Below are positions 9,801-17,095 of a stretch of DNA of 64,000 nt, piece by piece. The stretch is taken from positions 1,098,312 through 1,162,311 of the forward strand of contig NZ_LILB01000005.1 of the NCBI RefSeq assembly GCF_001274945.1, given 5' to 3'. This DNA comes from Viridibacillus arvi (GTDB lineage: Bacteria > Bacillota > Bacilli > Bacillales_A > Planococcaceae). The notes beneath the pieces are model-generated. The model was given only the letters and a program-made list of their open reading frames with translations, had not been told where the DNA came from and searched no databases. How positions within the stretch are numbered: the stretch's first letter is position 1; each line of letters begins with the position of its first letter. The position numbers and the translations under genes are program-made.

Positions 9801-10364
9801 TAGCAAGGGAAAATAACCTTCACTATCAATATATGTAGTACCTAATCGCTCTTCTAAAGCTGACAATAGTAACTGAAGATCATGTGCCTTATCACGCAAT
9901 GTTTGCGGCGCATTCATACCTTCAAAATCTGATAGAAGCAGTTCTAATGTTTTGCTATCTAAACTATAGCGATTAAATTCCTTTAACAAAGTTTCCATCT
10001 CATCTGTAAAACCTCGTTTTCCAGCTGCTTGACGGAACAATGAAAACTGTTCTTTATTATCCTCTAACAAACGTTTGATTAGCATTCGATAGCCAAAGCC
10101 ATTAATCTCTTGTCGGCTAATGCCACCAGTTTCTTGCAAAACGCGCCATGCTAAACGCTTAAACGTCGTAACCTGCGCTCGAATAAGCCCTGATACACCA
10201 TAGCGATGTGTTAAATCATATTCAGAAGAAAATGACATTTGGTCTGGAACAAGCAGGAATATTGGTGCTCCTATCGGCTGTTCCTTTATAATATCAACTA
10301 TTTCATGATGAATAAGCGTCGATTTTCCAGATCCTGACCTTCCAGAAACGATACGCAGCGACAT
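6822..10364 (-). CDS. addB: AddB, helicase-nuclease subunit B
   Basis: The second subunit of AddAB, about 1180 residues. An N-terminal Walker A motif ([13 protein letters not shown]) is followed by a degenerate helicase core. The C-terminal nuclease has RVVDYKSS. Iron-sulphur cysteines of the AddB family are visible in FYGCPFS and in CEYCSFKSVC near the end. The ATG at 10364 was chosen because a GAGGGGGA ribosome site precedes it and MSLRIVSGRSGSGKS matches family starts. The gene heads an addB-addA-DUF418 unit. A LexA-like palindrome lies 84 bp upstream, suggesting SOS control. Confidence 0.96.
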   Translation of the reverse strand: MSLRIVSGRSGSGKSTLIHHEIVDIIKEQPIGAPIFLLVPDQMSFSSEYDLTHRYGVSGLIRAQVTTFKRLAWRVLQETGGISRQEINGFGYRMLIKRLLEDNKEQFSLFRQAAGKRGFTDEMETLLKEFNRYSLDSKTLELLLSDFEGMNAPQTLRDKAHDLQLLLSALEERLGTTYIDSEGYFPLLTAQLKDSDIIQSADIYIDGFTAFTTREFELVQELLKVARRVTIVLPMESDADADDEQALFYQSARTSVRLKELAFEEGIEVEPTVHCQTTFRFQNNDLKCIEEKFDSRSHEEATCNSSDDFEVIEAVNRRAEVHAIARKIREFMQNDAIRYREMAILYRQADVYDPLFATIFPQYDIPVFVSQKKPMLHHPLIELSRSALEAIQSDWKYEPIFRAVKTDLFFPVDADLQVWRERADRLENFVISQGIYSERWFDENRWLYKKYRGLEFLTKNQTDEERAFQQEIEAARSKVREPLKELENQLASCKTGRDIATALFKFIENLEVYEKLQALKDKEIDKGQLLAASEHEQAWNQWVDVLDQFVMMFGEQEMTLEEALHTLEEGFDTLEFSRIPPSLDQVTIATADLSRLTNMKAVFVIGMNEGVYPQRMDHEGLLSDAEREWFMQLGMELAPTSKTRLLEESFITYRALTMASEKLVVSYAIADEESKALLPSLYVKKLQQLIPNAPFTRALIDPTEALSELSNLPYINHPNTSLAYLMMQLRQVEHGKELTPEWRALQAYYEEDPYWSDILERLMRPLKVLNKAEQLTPDITDALYGSTLTSSVSRIEKFYGCPFSHFSTYGLRLEERPEYRLETPTIGDLFHAALKWISEETHEKNLKWGQLTHEQCADLAKRAVDKISPLLYHQILMSTSRYRYIQRKLTLIVQRTMLSLSQHARVSNFKPIALEAAFGPGEPLPPLMIKLDGGKKMQMRGRIDRVDATTINDKPYIRVVDYKSSAKKLDLNDVYYGLSLQMLTYLDVAVENSEAWLPLHSEAGGVLYIHVHNPMLKPHDNLDGQQAEMERLKEFKMKGLLLDDRETLIDMDEALEEGGHSQVVPVYVGKKDGTVSPKMSSVISTQDMGHLRNFVRHKHQQAGEGILAGHTDISPYRMKTRTACEYCSFKSVCQFDTTDANQHYRYLQPIGKKEDVIEQIRKETKADEGNSFEAGDSNLD

Positions 10365-10447
10365 TCTAACTCCCCCTCTTTTAATCACGATAAAAATTCT
10401 AACCACTTTTACTTTTTATGTTCAAAAATATGTAGACCCTTACCGAA

Positions 10448-10461
10448 AGAACATTTGTTCC
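10448..10461 (-). promoter_or_regulatory. LexA-like box upstream of addB
   Basis: GAACATTTGTTC is a perfect GAAC-N4-GTTC palindrome, the core of the Gram-positive LexA (DinR) operator. It lies 84 bp before the addB start. The first position of the full consensus is A rather than C. On the minus strand, AAAATAGGAACA leads into the site, the same flank found at the box near 28.85 kb. Confidence 0.6.
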
Positions 10462-10497
10462 TATTTTATATTAAAAATAGAACAGTGGCAAATTACT

Positions 10498-11118
10498 TCA
10501 CTTTTTATTCATTCGGGAAGCTTTTCTCATATCTTCTTCTACTTTTGCATTTAAGTGTCCTTCAACCATTTTTCCGCCCCACCACATAATTCCTATCAAT
10601 ATTATGATTATACCAGTACGAATAGGATCTGTTATCAAGGCTCTTAAATCTGAGCCAATCCAGCTAATAACGAATATCATAACAAGTTTTGAAGCCATTA
10701 CTGTAAATAAGTAATGATGGCGCTTTAAATTAGATAAGCCTGCAACAATATTAACGAGCGCTGATGGTGTAAAAGGAAAACATAGTAATAGAAATAATGG
10801 AGTAAACCCTTTCATTTCAACCCAATGTATTAATCTTTTCACCGTAGCACGATTTGTCACGTAGTTCAATAATCGACTTTGCCCATATTTTCGTACGATC
10901 AAAAATACACAATAAGAACCTAACACAGCTCCGCTCCAAGAAAGTAGAAAACCAATCCAGAGTCCATATGCACTGGCATTTGCGACGACAAATGCGGCTA
11001 GTGGGAGAAATGGTAGGAAAGCTTCAACAAATGGTAGGAATATACCTAAAAGCGTGCCAAATAATCGATATTCTTTTGCTAATGCATGAAAATTTTCTAA
11101 CGTTAACCAGTCAGGCAT
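10498..11118 (-). CDS. TVP38/TMEM64 family membrane protein
   Basis: A 206-residue membrane protein with a VTT (SNARE-associated/DedA-like) domain and about five to six hydrophobic segments. The segment FPFTPSALVNIVAGLSNLKRHHYL is the characteristic re-entrant motif of this family. Homologues are linked to membrane homeostasis and lipid movement, but no specific substrate can be read from the sequence. The ATG at 11118 has an AGGGAG site 6 nt upstream; the alternative start 39 bp earlier has none. It stands alone between addB and the XRE regulator. Confidence 0.8.
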   Translation of the reverse strand: MPDWLTLENFHALAKEYRLFGTLLGIFLPFVEAFLPFLPLAAFVVANASAYGLWIGFLLSWSGAVLGSYCVFLIVRKYGQSRLLNYVTNRATVKRLIHWVEMKGFTPLFLLLCFPFTPSALVNIVAGLSNLKRHHYLFTVMASKLVMIFVISWIGSDLRALITDPIRTGIIIILIGIMWWGGKMVEGHLNAKVEEDMRKASRMNKK

Positions 11119-11187
11119 ATGTTTCTCCCTCTCTAAAAAATAGCGTCTTGTCGGCATCCCAATTGAGAAATGAGCGCTACTTAAAAG

Positions 11188-11742
11188 TTACTGTTTATAT
11201 TGTAAAATAAAGTGCAGGACAGTCATTTCATCTGCTGTATTCGTATATTGATGAATTTGATGTCCTTTAAATACGAGCGTTTCACCAACATTTAAGGTTT
11301 CACTCATATCACCAGTTTCGACAACTACTTGTCCTTTTATAGCCGTTATAGTTTCTTCTACACCATCAGTATGTGCATCACTCTTATGACTACATCCAGG
11401 ATCCATTTCTACTTTAAAGAGTTCCCAACCCCGTTCAGGGTCATAAGGAATAATTGAATATACTCGATATTTTCCTTCGTTCTCAGTGACAAATGGCATT
11501 TCTGCACTATTTATTTTTAAAAATTGCTCCTTCGGTGGTTGTAATAACGTTGAAAATGAAATTCGTAAACCGGTAGCAATTTTCCACATCGTCGACACAG
11601 TTGGATTGGATTCTCCTTTTTCCATTTGTGCTAACTGACCTTTACTAACATCAGTTAATTTAGCCATATCATCTAAGCTAAGCAAGCGTTGATGACGGAT
11701 TTTCTTCAATTGTTTCCCTAAATTACGGCTTATTTCTTCCAT
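11188..11742 (-). CDS. XRE-family regulator with cupin domain
   Basis: A 184-residue cytosolic regulator. Residues of about 8-62 form an HTH_3 domain (GKQLKKIRHQRLLSLDDMAKLTDVS...QMEKGESNPTV). The C-terminal half is a small cupin (HTDGVEETITAIKGQVVVE...VFKGHQIHQYTN) that would bind an effector. It is divergent from azlC with about 70 bp between start codons, so it probably regulates azlCD and itself. The ATG at 11742 follows GAGGTG by 6 nt; a GTG at 11751 overlaps that site. A branched-chain amino acid as the signal is an inference from context only. Confidence 0.85.
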   Translation of the reverse strand: MEEISRNLGKQLKKIRHQRLLSLDDMAKLTDVSKGQLAQMEKGESNPTVSTMWKIATGLRISFSTLLQPPKEQFLKINSAEMPFVTENEGKYRVYSIIPYDPERGWELFKVEMDPGCSHKSDAHTDGVEETITAIKGQVVVETGDMSETLNVGETLVFKGHQIHQYTNTADEMTVLHFILQYKQ

Positions 11743-11754
11743 AAATTTCACCTC

Positions 11755-11780
11755 TTGTATATTTTATCATACAGTTGTAT
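11755..11780. promoter_or_regulatory. candidate operator between XRE gene and azlC
   Basis: TTGTAT occurs at 11755 and again at 11775, exactly 20 bp apart (two helical turns). The second copy is part of the near-palindrome ATACAGTTGTAT (11769-11780). The position, between divergent start codons and overlapping the likely promoters, suits an operator of the XRE-cupin regulator. No binding data. Confidence 0.35.
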
Positions 11781-11813
11781 ACTTTATTAAACATTTCAAT
11801 GGAGGACCTACAC

Positions 11814-12521
11814 ATGAAAAAACTTGGCTTTTCAGCTGGTATGAAGGCAGGTTCTAGTATTGCGATCGGCTACTTTCCAATTGCACTGACATTTGGTTTG
11901 CTCGCAAAAACAACTGGTCTGTCAATGCTTGAAGCAACGGCTATGAGTATACTCGTTTATGCTGGGGCTTCACAGTATATAGCTTTAAATTTATTGACAA
12001 CAGGGACAGATCCTTTACTGATTGTCCTTAATACTTTTGTCGTCAATATCCGTCACTTTTTAATGACGGCATCACTTAATGAAAAGATGCAATCCGAAAA
12101 AAAATGGAAAAAATCCATCTATGCTTTTTGGGTAACTGATGAATCTTTTTCTGTACTTGCAACACGAAAAGAAGAAAAGCTACCTACTTCATTTGGTGTC
12201 GGTGTAATGCTCATTGCATATGGGAGTTGGGTTGTTTTCACAGCAGTCGGTCATTTAATAGGTGCAAATTTACCAGCATTTTTGCAAGTAGCTATGGGGA
12301 TTGCTCTATATGCTATGTTCGTCGGCCTGTTAGTTCCTTCTATGAAGGGTAATCGCAAAGTAGTTATGCTCGCTTTACTCGCTGCAGTTATTAATTGCTT
12401 TTTCTACTGGACACAAATTTTATCAACTGGCTGGGCATTATTAGTTGCTGCTCTGGTTTCTTCAATAACAGTTGAAATTGTTTACGCAAATCGTGCAAAA
12501 CGTAAAGGGGGCTTTGTGTAA
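11814..12521 (+). CDS. azlC: AzlC, branched-chain amino acid exporter large subunit
   Basis: A 235-residue membrane protein of the AzlC family, which with AzlD forms a branched-chain amino acid exporter. It has the conserved opening GMKAGSSIAIGYFPIALTFGLLAK and the segment MSILVYAGASQYIALNLL. The ATG at 11814 has GGAGG 8 nt upstream; an in-frame start at 11775 would fall within the proposed promoter region. The stop shares one base with the azlD start, so the pair is translationally coupled. Confidence 0.9.
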   Translation: MKKLGFSAGMKAGSSIAIGYFPIALTFGLLAKTTGLSMLEATAMSILVYAGASQYIALNLLTTGTDPLLIVLNTFVVNIRHFLMTASLNEKMQSEKKWKKSIYAFWVTDESFSVLATRKEEKLPTSFGVGVMLIAYGSWVVFTAVGHLIGANLPAFLQVAMGIALYAMFVGLLVPSMKGNRKVVMLALLAAVINCFFYWTQILSTGWALLVAALVSSITVEIVYANRAKRKGGFV

Positions 12522-12829
12522 TGGGTTCTTGGTACTGGTGGATGCTTATTGGTATGGCACTTGTGACTTATATTCCACGCGCAATTCCGTTAACTTTTTT
12601 AGAGGGCAAAGAATTACCCCCTATTATTTCAGGAGTTTTACAAAATATTCCTTACGCAATCTTAGGTGCAATGATCTTCCCAGCAATATTGCTGATTAAA
12701 GAAGGCGATATTTTATTCGGCTTAGTAGGAACTGTAACTGCTTTTGCCATCGCACTTGCAGGCGCTAATGTGATTATTGTTGTAATTGGTTCTATTGCTA
12801 TTTTATCAATTTACAGTTTGTTTTTTTGA
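12521..12829 (+). CDS. azlD: AzlD, branched-chain amino acid exporter small subunit
   Basis: A 102-residue protein with four hydrophobic segments, the small partner of AzlC. The family opening is visible (WWMLIGMALVTYIPRAIPLTFLEG), with the polar PRAIPL stretch between membrane segments 1 and 2. Its ATG overlaps the azlC TAA by one base. A T-rich stretch follows the stop codon without a clear hairpin, and the SAM riboswitch promoter begins 16 bp later. Confidence 0.9.
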   Translation: MGSWYWWMLIGMALVTYIPRAIPLTFLEGKELPPIISGVLQNIPYAILGAMIFPAILLIKEGDILFGLVGTVTAFAIALAGANVIIVVIGSIAILSIYSLFF

Positions 12830-12844
12830 TTTTTTTAAAATTAT

Positions 12845-12873
12845 TTGACTTTTCTCCCAATGAAGTATATAGT
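12845..12873 (+). promoter_or_regulatory. sigma-A promoter of the SAM riboswitch transcript
   Basis: TTGACT and TATAGT separated by 17 bp, a good vegetative promoter pointing into the S-box aptamer that starts 40 bp later. Confidence 0.65.
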
Positions 12874-12912
12874 AATATATAATTCTTACAACAATTACAT
12901 AGTAATATCACT

Positions 12913-13020
12913 TTCTTATCCAGAGAGACTGAGGGACAGGCCCTATGAAGTCTCGGCAACAGATTCACGTATGAACACTGTGCCAATTCCTACAAGCATC
13001 ATTTGCTTGAAAGATGAGAA
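12913..13020 (+). ncRNA. SAM-I (S-box) riboswitch aptamer
   Basis: The S-box core is clear: P1 strands TTCTTATC (12913) and GATGAGAA (13013), the AGAGA and GAGGGA...GGCCCTATGAAG elements, CGGCAAC, GTGCCAATTCC, the P4 hairpin CAAGC...GCTTG (12993-13009) and GAAAGATGAG. S-box RNAs bind S-adenosylmethionine and turn off sulphur and methionine genes in cis. Promoter and terminator are intact here, but no open reading frame follows on this strand. Confidence 0.93.
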
Positions 13021-13042
13021 CGAGATGGTTCGTATATATTTG

Positions 13043-13088
13043 AGAGCCTATTGTTTTCTTTCTGGTAAAGGAGCAATAGGCTCTTTTC
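13043..13088 (+). terminator. riboswitch expression-platform terminator
   Basis: An 11-bp perfect stem (AGAGCCTATTG with CAATAGGCTCT) followed by TTTT, 23 nt after the S-box P1 helix. This is the usual SAM-induced terminator of an S-box leader. Confidence 0.88.
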
Positions 13089-13130
13089 GTTCAATAAAGA
13101 AAGTTGATGATATCAATTGTCTGCTAAGAA

Positions 13131-13305
13131 ACTCTCATTTGAGTATCGCCCATTTGCGAGATAATCTAATCATTCACTCTCATTCGAGTACAGTCATATC
13201 ATTTGTTACTCATTTGTAACAACTATTGTTTCCGCTCTCATTCGAGCAATATTTTTATGAATACTACTCATTCGTAGGTCACATCCATTCAGGTCATTTC
13301 CTGGA
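13131..13305 (+). repeat. array of mini-hairpins with a common UCAUUY loop
   Basis: Seven hairpins lie at 13131-13144, 13146-13159, 13176-13189, 13203-13222, 13234-13247, 13264-13277 and 13288-13305. Each has a 6-nt loop TCATTT or TCATTC (one is CCATTT). The stems differ but stay paired: ACTC/GAGT twice, TCGC/GCGA, TTGTTAC/GTAACAA, GCTC/GAGC, CTAC/GTAG, and CAGG/CCTG (extended by two pairs, one a G-T wobble). Loop centres are 15, 30, 30, 28, 30 and 26 nt apart. An eighth copy is built into the terminator that follows. There is no credible reading frame. The array would be transcribed on this strand only by read-through of the SAM riboswitch. Confidence 0.85.
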
Positions 13306-13312
13306 AAAGCAA

Positions 13313-13345
13313 AAGCCCGATTGTCTCATTCGACGAATCGGGCTT
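13313..13345. terminator. bidirectional terminator carrying the array loop
   Basis: AAGCCCGATT pairs with AATCGGGCTT. The stem is capped by GTC-TCATTC-GAC, identical in plan to the upstream mini-hairpins. Flanking A and T runs suit termination of csbA on the minus strand and of any riboswitch read-through on the plus strand. Confidence 0.85.
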
Positions 13346-13357
13346 TCTTTTGTATTT

Positions 13358-13588
13358 TTATTGTTCTTTATTGCGATTCATCATACGTGTGGCATACCAG
13401 AATCCAACTGTTAATGATAACGCATCAATAACATATAAAAAAGTTGTATGTGTAAAGCCAGCATAAACTGAAGCTGCAATAAGCGCTACAGATAACACTA
13501 AAGCTACATAATGACTAAATGTGATGCGTGTAAATAATACAACGAGTAATCCTGGAATGAACAGCGCTAAAATTACTTTAGTAACCAT
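13358..13588 (-). CDS. csbA: CsbA family membrane protein
   Basis: A 76-residue protein with two to three hydrophobic segments, matching CsbA (DUF2198) in length and in the opening MVTKVILALFIPGLLVVLFTRITFSHYVAL. Function is unknown; in B. subtilis csbA is a sigma-B gene near uvrB and minJ. Here only 19 bp separate it from the minJ stop codon, so it is probably cotranscribed with minJ, and no separate sigma-B promoter is visible in that gap. Confidence 0.85.
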   Translation of the reverse strand: MVTKVILALFIPGLLVVLFTRITFSHYVALVLSVALIAASVYAGFTHTTFLYVIDALSLTVGFWYATRMMNRNKEQ

Positions 13589-13607
13589 AGATTCTATTTT
13601 TTCTCCT

Positions 13608-14777
13608 TTATCTTACAACGAGTAGGCCGATTTTGTAATGATCATGTCGATGAATAACATGTTGTCGCAGACGAACTTCGCCTTCATGATTTAATACTTC
13701 AATACGACAATGTGCGGCATTTATTTGCAAAGCTTCATATAATTCTTCTTCTGTTTGCACTTCAATACCATTCACCTTACGGATACATTCCCCCACCTGT
13801 AATCCCATCGCCTGTGCAGGAGATCCTGGTAAAACAGCAGCTATGACCACCCCAGAATTGTTTGGCGTTACCGCATAGCCTGCATTTCGCTCAGTCCAAA
13901 CATACGTAATAGAAATTAATATACGCCCACATACAGCGATACAAACAGCAATATAACCAAGAACAGTTACATTGTAAGCAATACCTGCTCCTATTAACAC
14001 AATTAGAGCTAGTAAGATAATTGTTTTCCCCATTCGAGGATAAAAGTGAACGGGCAATGTTTTACGTGTGCGCTGCTGAAATCCAATCACAACTGGTACT
14101 AATATTATTGAAAACGTAGTATTGAACATCGTAAATCGTGGCCAATATGGAATATATTCTTGAATTAATCCACCAGGAATAACGAAGAAAATCGGCAATA
14201 ACCACAATCGTTTCACTAAATATGTAGTTGCCTGCATACCTCGATCAGACTTTTCTAATCTTGGTGAAGCAAAATTCGATGCATGCTTATAAATAAGTAT
14301 ACCTTCTGCTAATAAGAGTAAACCGATAAATGCTGGTATCACTACATATAACCCTTCGTCTATCGATCCTCCAGAAAACGTCCACCCTAAAAAATCAAAA
14401 GACTTGTCATTCGTATATAAATACCAAATAACACCGAAAGCTATGGCTAAAGGATAAACCGCTGAAGCTGTATAATAATAAAAAGTTAAAATACATATGA
14501 TACTTGCGCAACTGAATAACACTAAGTATTCAAATGGTACAACTAATCCAATTGCAATGCTTACTATCGATATGCCGAGTGCTAATAGCCATCCGTCTTT
14601 TAATAAGAAAAGCGTTTCTGTCCAGCCCCATCGAATCCTAGTGTTGAAGGATCTGCGTTCTGTAATTACGCGTCGATAGCCTAGTAAAACAGCAAAAATA
14701 ATGGCAATGTATAGAATTGGATTTAAAAAGAAACGGCCAATGCCTTTAACCAGCTCAACTATTATATCTAAGTACAT
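13608..14777 (-). CDS. minJ: MinJ, PDZ-domain division topology protein
   Basis: 389 residues: an N-terminal membrane region of about seven to eight segments, then a C-terminal PDZ domain (about residues 305-385: GVVIAAVLPGSPAQAMGLQVGECIRKVNGIEV). MinJ links DivIVA to MinD and keeps division sites away from the poles and old septa. The ATG at 14777 follows AAGGTGAT; a GTG 12 bp upstream lies within that ribosome site. The ctpB-minJ order matches B. subtilis. The 230 bp between the ctpB stop and this start show no gene or strong signal. Confidence 0.88.
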   Translation of the reverse strand: MYLDIIVELVKGIGRFFLNPILYIAIIFAVLLGYRRVITERRSFNTRIRWGWTETLFLLKDGWLLALGISIVSIAIGLVVPFEYLVLFSCASIICILTFYYYTASAVYPLAIAFGVIWYLYTNDKSFDFLGWTFSGGSIDEGLYVVIPAFIGLLLLAEGILIYKHASNFASPRLEKSDRGMQATTYLVKRLWLLPIFFVIPGGLIQEYIPYWPRFTMFNTTFSIILVPVVIGFQQRTRKTLPVHFYPRMGKTIILLALIVLIGAGIAYNVTVLGYIAVCIAVCGRILISITYVWTERNAGYAVTPNNSGVVIAAVLPGSPAQAMGLQVGECIRKVNGIEVQTEEELYEALQINAAHCRIEVLNHEGEVRLRQHVIHRHDHYKIGLLVVR

Positions 14778-15008
14778 TTTCCGTATCACCTTCCGTAGTG
14801 TATCTAGTAGTTTGTCTATTTATTAATTGTATCAAACGACTGTTTGAAAACGTAGTAGTATTTGGATTAAATTTCAAAATTAGAGCCATTAGAGCATATT
14901 TTGGTTGGAATATTAGAAAAAAGCTTGTAAAGGCGTGACCATTTCTCAAAATTATAAGACTACAACTCTTTTTAAGTACTTTCAAAAAACAAATTGTTTG
15001 TTAATTCA

Positions 15009-16439
15009 TCATTTTAAATTTTTCAGCATATACCCGATAGCCATTTGTAATTGATGGTCATTTTCATTGCTATCCTTATATTCTACCATTTCTTTATGTA
15101 TTGCTGAAAAGAATGCTTCATTAATAATAGGTTCTTGTGCTAATTTCTTTGTCTTTCTATATAACAGTACTGCTTCAGCTGTTTGGCGATCAAAATAGCC
15201 ATCTGTTCGTTCTAATTTATAGTCCATTTTCGATAATAATTCTTGTACATATCTTACCTGCTCATTGAAATCCCCTTCTTCAAAGCTTCCCGTTAATGGT
15301 GGCAATTCCATATGATATAAATCATCCTGTTCTACATGTAAAGTTGCTTCTATTCCTTTACCGTGAATCCATTTCTTATCTGGTGTAAGCCATTTATGCG
15401 TTGATAACTTTAATTCTCCACCATTTAGCAATGGCCAGGTTTCTTGTACTGTGCCTTTTCCAAAACTTTTTACACCTGCTATAGTAGCTCGATCTAATTC
15501 TTTTAATGCCCCACTTAAAACTTCACTTGCAGAAGCACTTCCTTCATCTTGAAGTAATACAATCGGTAACGATTTTAATTGTGCCTCAAAATTTAATTTG
15601 TTTTTCTTTTCATCGGTTACTAACGGCTCAAGCTCCCCCTTGGCATTTTGCATAAAAGCATATGTAGAGCCTGGTTTTACAATACTTGCTATAACTTGTT
15701 CAACACTTCGTAAATAGCCACCTGGATTACTACGCACATCAATAATAAGACCAGAGATTTTTTGTTTCATTAATGAAGACGTATGTTTTTGCCATTCTTC
15801 AGCAGTTTTTTCACCAAATAGTGAAATAGATACATATCCGATTAGCTGATCATCAGCTTGTAAAATTTCACTATGCACCGTTTCCATGGAAATCGCTGAT
15901 CTTGTCATTGAAACCTCAATATGACGGTCTTCTGATGGTCTAAATATAGTCATTTTTACTGTTGTACCCTCTTCTCCTTGAATAAGAGCTAAGAGCTGTG
16001 CCATCGATTTACCTTCTAATCGTTCTTTATTTACTTGTACAATTTCATCATAGGGTTTTAATCCTGCTTTTTCTGCTGGAGATGCCTTTACAGGTGAAAC
16101 AATAATAAATTTGCCATCACTTGCTGTAATTTCTGCCCCAATACCTACACGGGAATCAGACAACGACTCCTTATGCATTCTAGCTTCTTCTTTTGTGTAA
16201 TAAGTGCTATATGGGTCACCCAATGAACTCGCCATTCCTTTAATTGCTCCTTCGACTAACTGTTCCTCAGAAGTCTCATGCACTGATTCTTTTCTTATTA
16301 GTTTAAAAGCTTCATCAATTTTTTCTAGTTTACTCACTTTTGCACTTGAAGGCTCCGTTCCTTGCATTTTTGATACTGCATACAATCCTGTAGCGCCTAG
16401 CAATACTATAAAAAAAAGAAAAATCCAACGTTTCCGCAT
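15009..16439 (-). CDS. ctpB: CtpB-like S41 carboxy-terminal processing protease
   Basis: A 476-residue exported serine protease. A signal anchor (about residues 5-23) is followed by a short helical region, a PDZ domain (about 80-165, VGIGAEITASDGKFIIVSPVKASPAEKAGLKPYDEIVQVN), the S41 core and a C-terminal peptidoglycan-binding domain (about 395-450). The GSASASE segment contains the catalytic serine, and FGKGTVQ supplies the lysine and glutamine of the Ser-Lys-Gln triad. In B. subtilis CtpB cleaves SpoIVFA during sporulation; the same role is inferred. The ATG at 16439 sits 8 nt after AAAGGGG. Confidence 0.9.
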   Translation of the reverse strand: MRKRWIFLFFIVLLGATGLYAVSKMQGTEPSSAKVSKLEKIDEAFKLIRKESVHETSEEQLVEGAIKGMASSLGDPYSTYYTKEEARMHKESLSDSRVGIGAEITASDGKFIIVSPVKASPAEKAGLKPYDEIVQVNKERLEGKSMAQLLALIQGEEGTTVKMTIFRPSEDRHIEVSMTRSAISMETVHSEILQADDQLIGYVSISLFGEKTAEEWQKHTSSLMKQKISGLIIDVRSNPGGYLRSVEQVIASIVKPGSTYAFMQNAKGELEPLVTDEKKNKLNFEAQLKSLPIVLLQDEGSASASEVLSGALKELDRATIAGVKSFGKGTVQETWPLLNGGELKLSTHKWLTPDKKWIHGKGIEATLHVEQDDLYHMELPPLTGSFEEGDFNEQVRYVQELLSKMDYKLERTDGYFDRQTAEAVLLYRKTKKLAQEPIINEAFFSAIHKEMVEYKDSNENDHQLQMAIGYMLKNLK

Positions 16440-16519
16440 AATGTCTACCCCTTTCATATCCATTCAGTTTATGAATGATTTCTTAGGATTAACACTATTA
16501 AAAAGTGGATTTTTCTTTA

Positions 16520-17095
16520 TTAATTTAATGCTTTTACACTTTCGCGCATACTATCTTGATCGACAGGACCAATTACTTTCTTCTGAATGATTCCTTTCGT
16601 ATCAAGGAAGTAAGTTGTTGGAATCGTGTAAATTTCATATGTTCTCATTTGTTCTCCCTCAGTATCTAATAACACCGGGAAAGTCATCTCATATGTTTTC
16701 ACAAATTTTTTCACATACTTTACTTTCTCTTGTTGACTCGTTAAGTTCACTGCCACGATTTCAAAATTATCTTCTTTTGCAAATTTCTCGTAATACTTTT
16801 GCATATGAGGAATTTCTGCCTTACAAGGTGGACACCAAGTTGCCCAGAAATTTAAAATAACCTTTTTCCCTCGAAAATCAGATAGCTTTACTTTTTTTCC
16901 ATCTAATGTTTCTAATTCAAAATCTGGTGCCAACTCACCAATAGCTAAGCCACTTTTAACACCTAATGTGTCCTCAACAATTGTTGCTCTCGTATCCACT
17001 TTTTGCTCTTCAGCAACTTTTGTTTTCACAAAATTTGTAACAGCAATTCCAATCATCGCTGCAATTATTAGCAACGCAAATATTTTTTTCTTCAT
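16520..17095 (-). CDS. TlpA/ResA-type thiol-disulfide oxidoreductase
   Basis: A 191-residue protein with an N-terminal membrane anchor (residues about 4-22) and an extracellular thioredoxin fold (about 50-190). The active site is WATWCPPCK, with Cys88 and Cys91. Such proteins reduce or transfer disulfides outside the membrane, for example in cytochrome c maturation (ResA) or sporulation (StoA). Which one applies cannot be decided from sequence. It overlaps the stop of the preceding membrane-protein gene by 4 bp, and GGAGG lies 7 nt before its ATG, so the two probably act together. Confidence 0.88.
   Translation of the reverse strand: MKKKIFALLIIAAMIGIAVTNFVKTKVAEEQKVDTRATIVEDTLGVKSGLAIGELAPDFELETLDGKKVKLSDFRGKKVILNFWATWCPPCKAEIPHMQKYYEKFAKEDNFEIVAVNLTSQQEKVKYVKKFVKTYEMTFPVLLDTEGEQMRTYEIYTIPTTYFLDTKGIIQKKVIGPVDQDSMRESVKALN

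Noticed and set aside
12845-13219. 124-codon plus-strand frame downstream of azlD
   Set aside because: It runs through the SAM riboswitch and terminator hairpin; its translation has no similarity to a protein and no Shine-Dalgarno.
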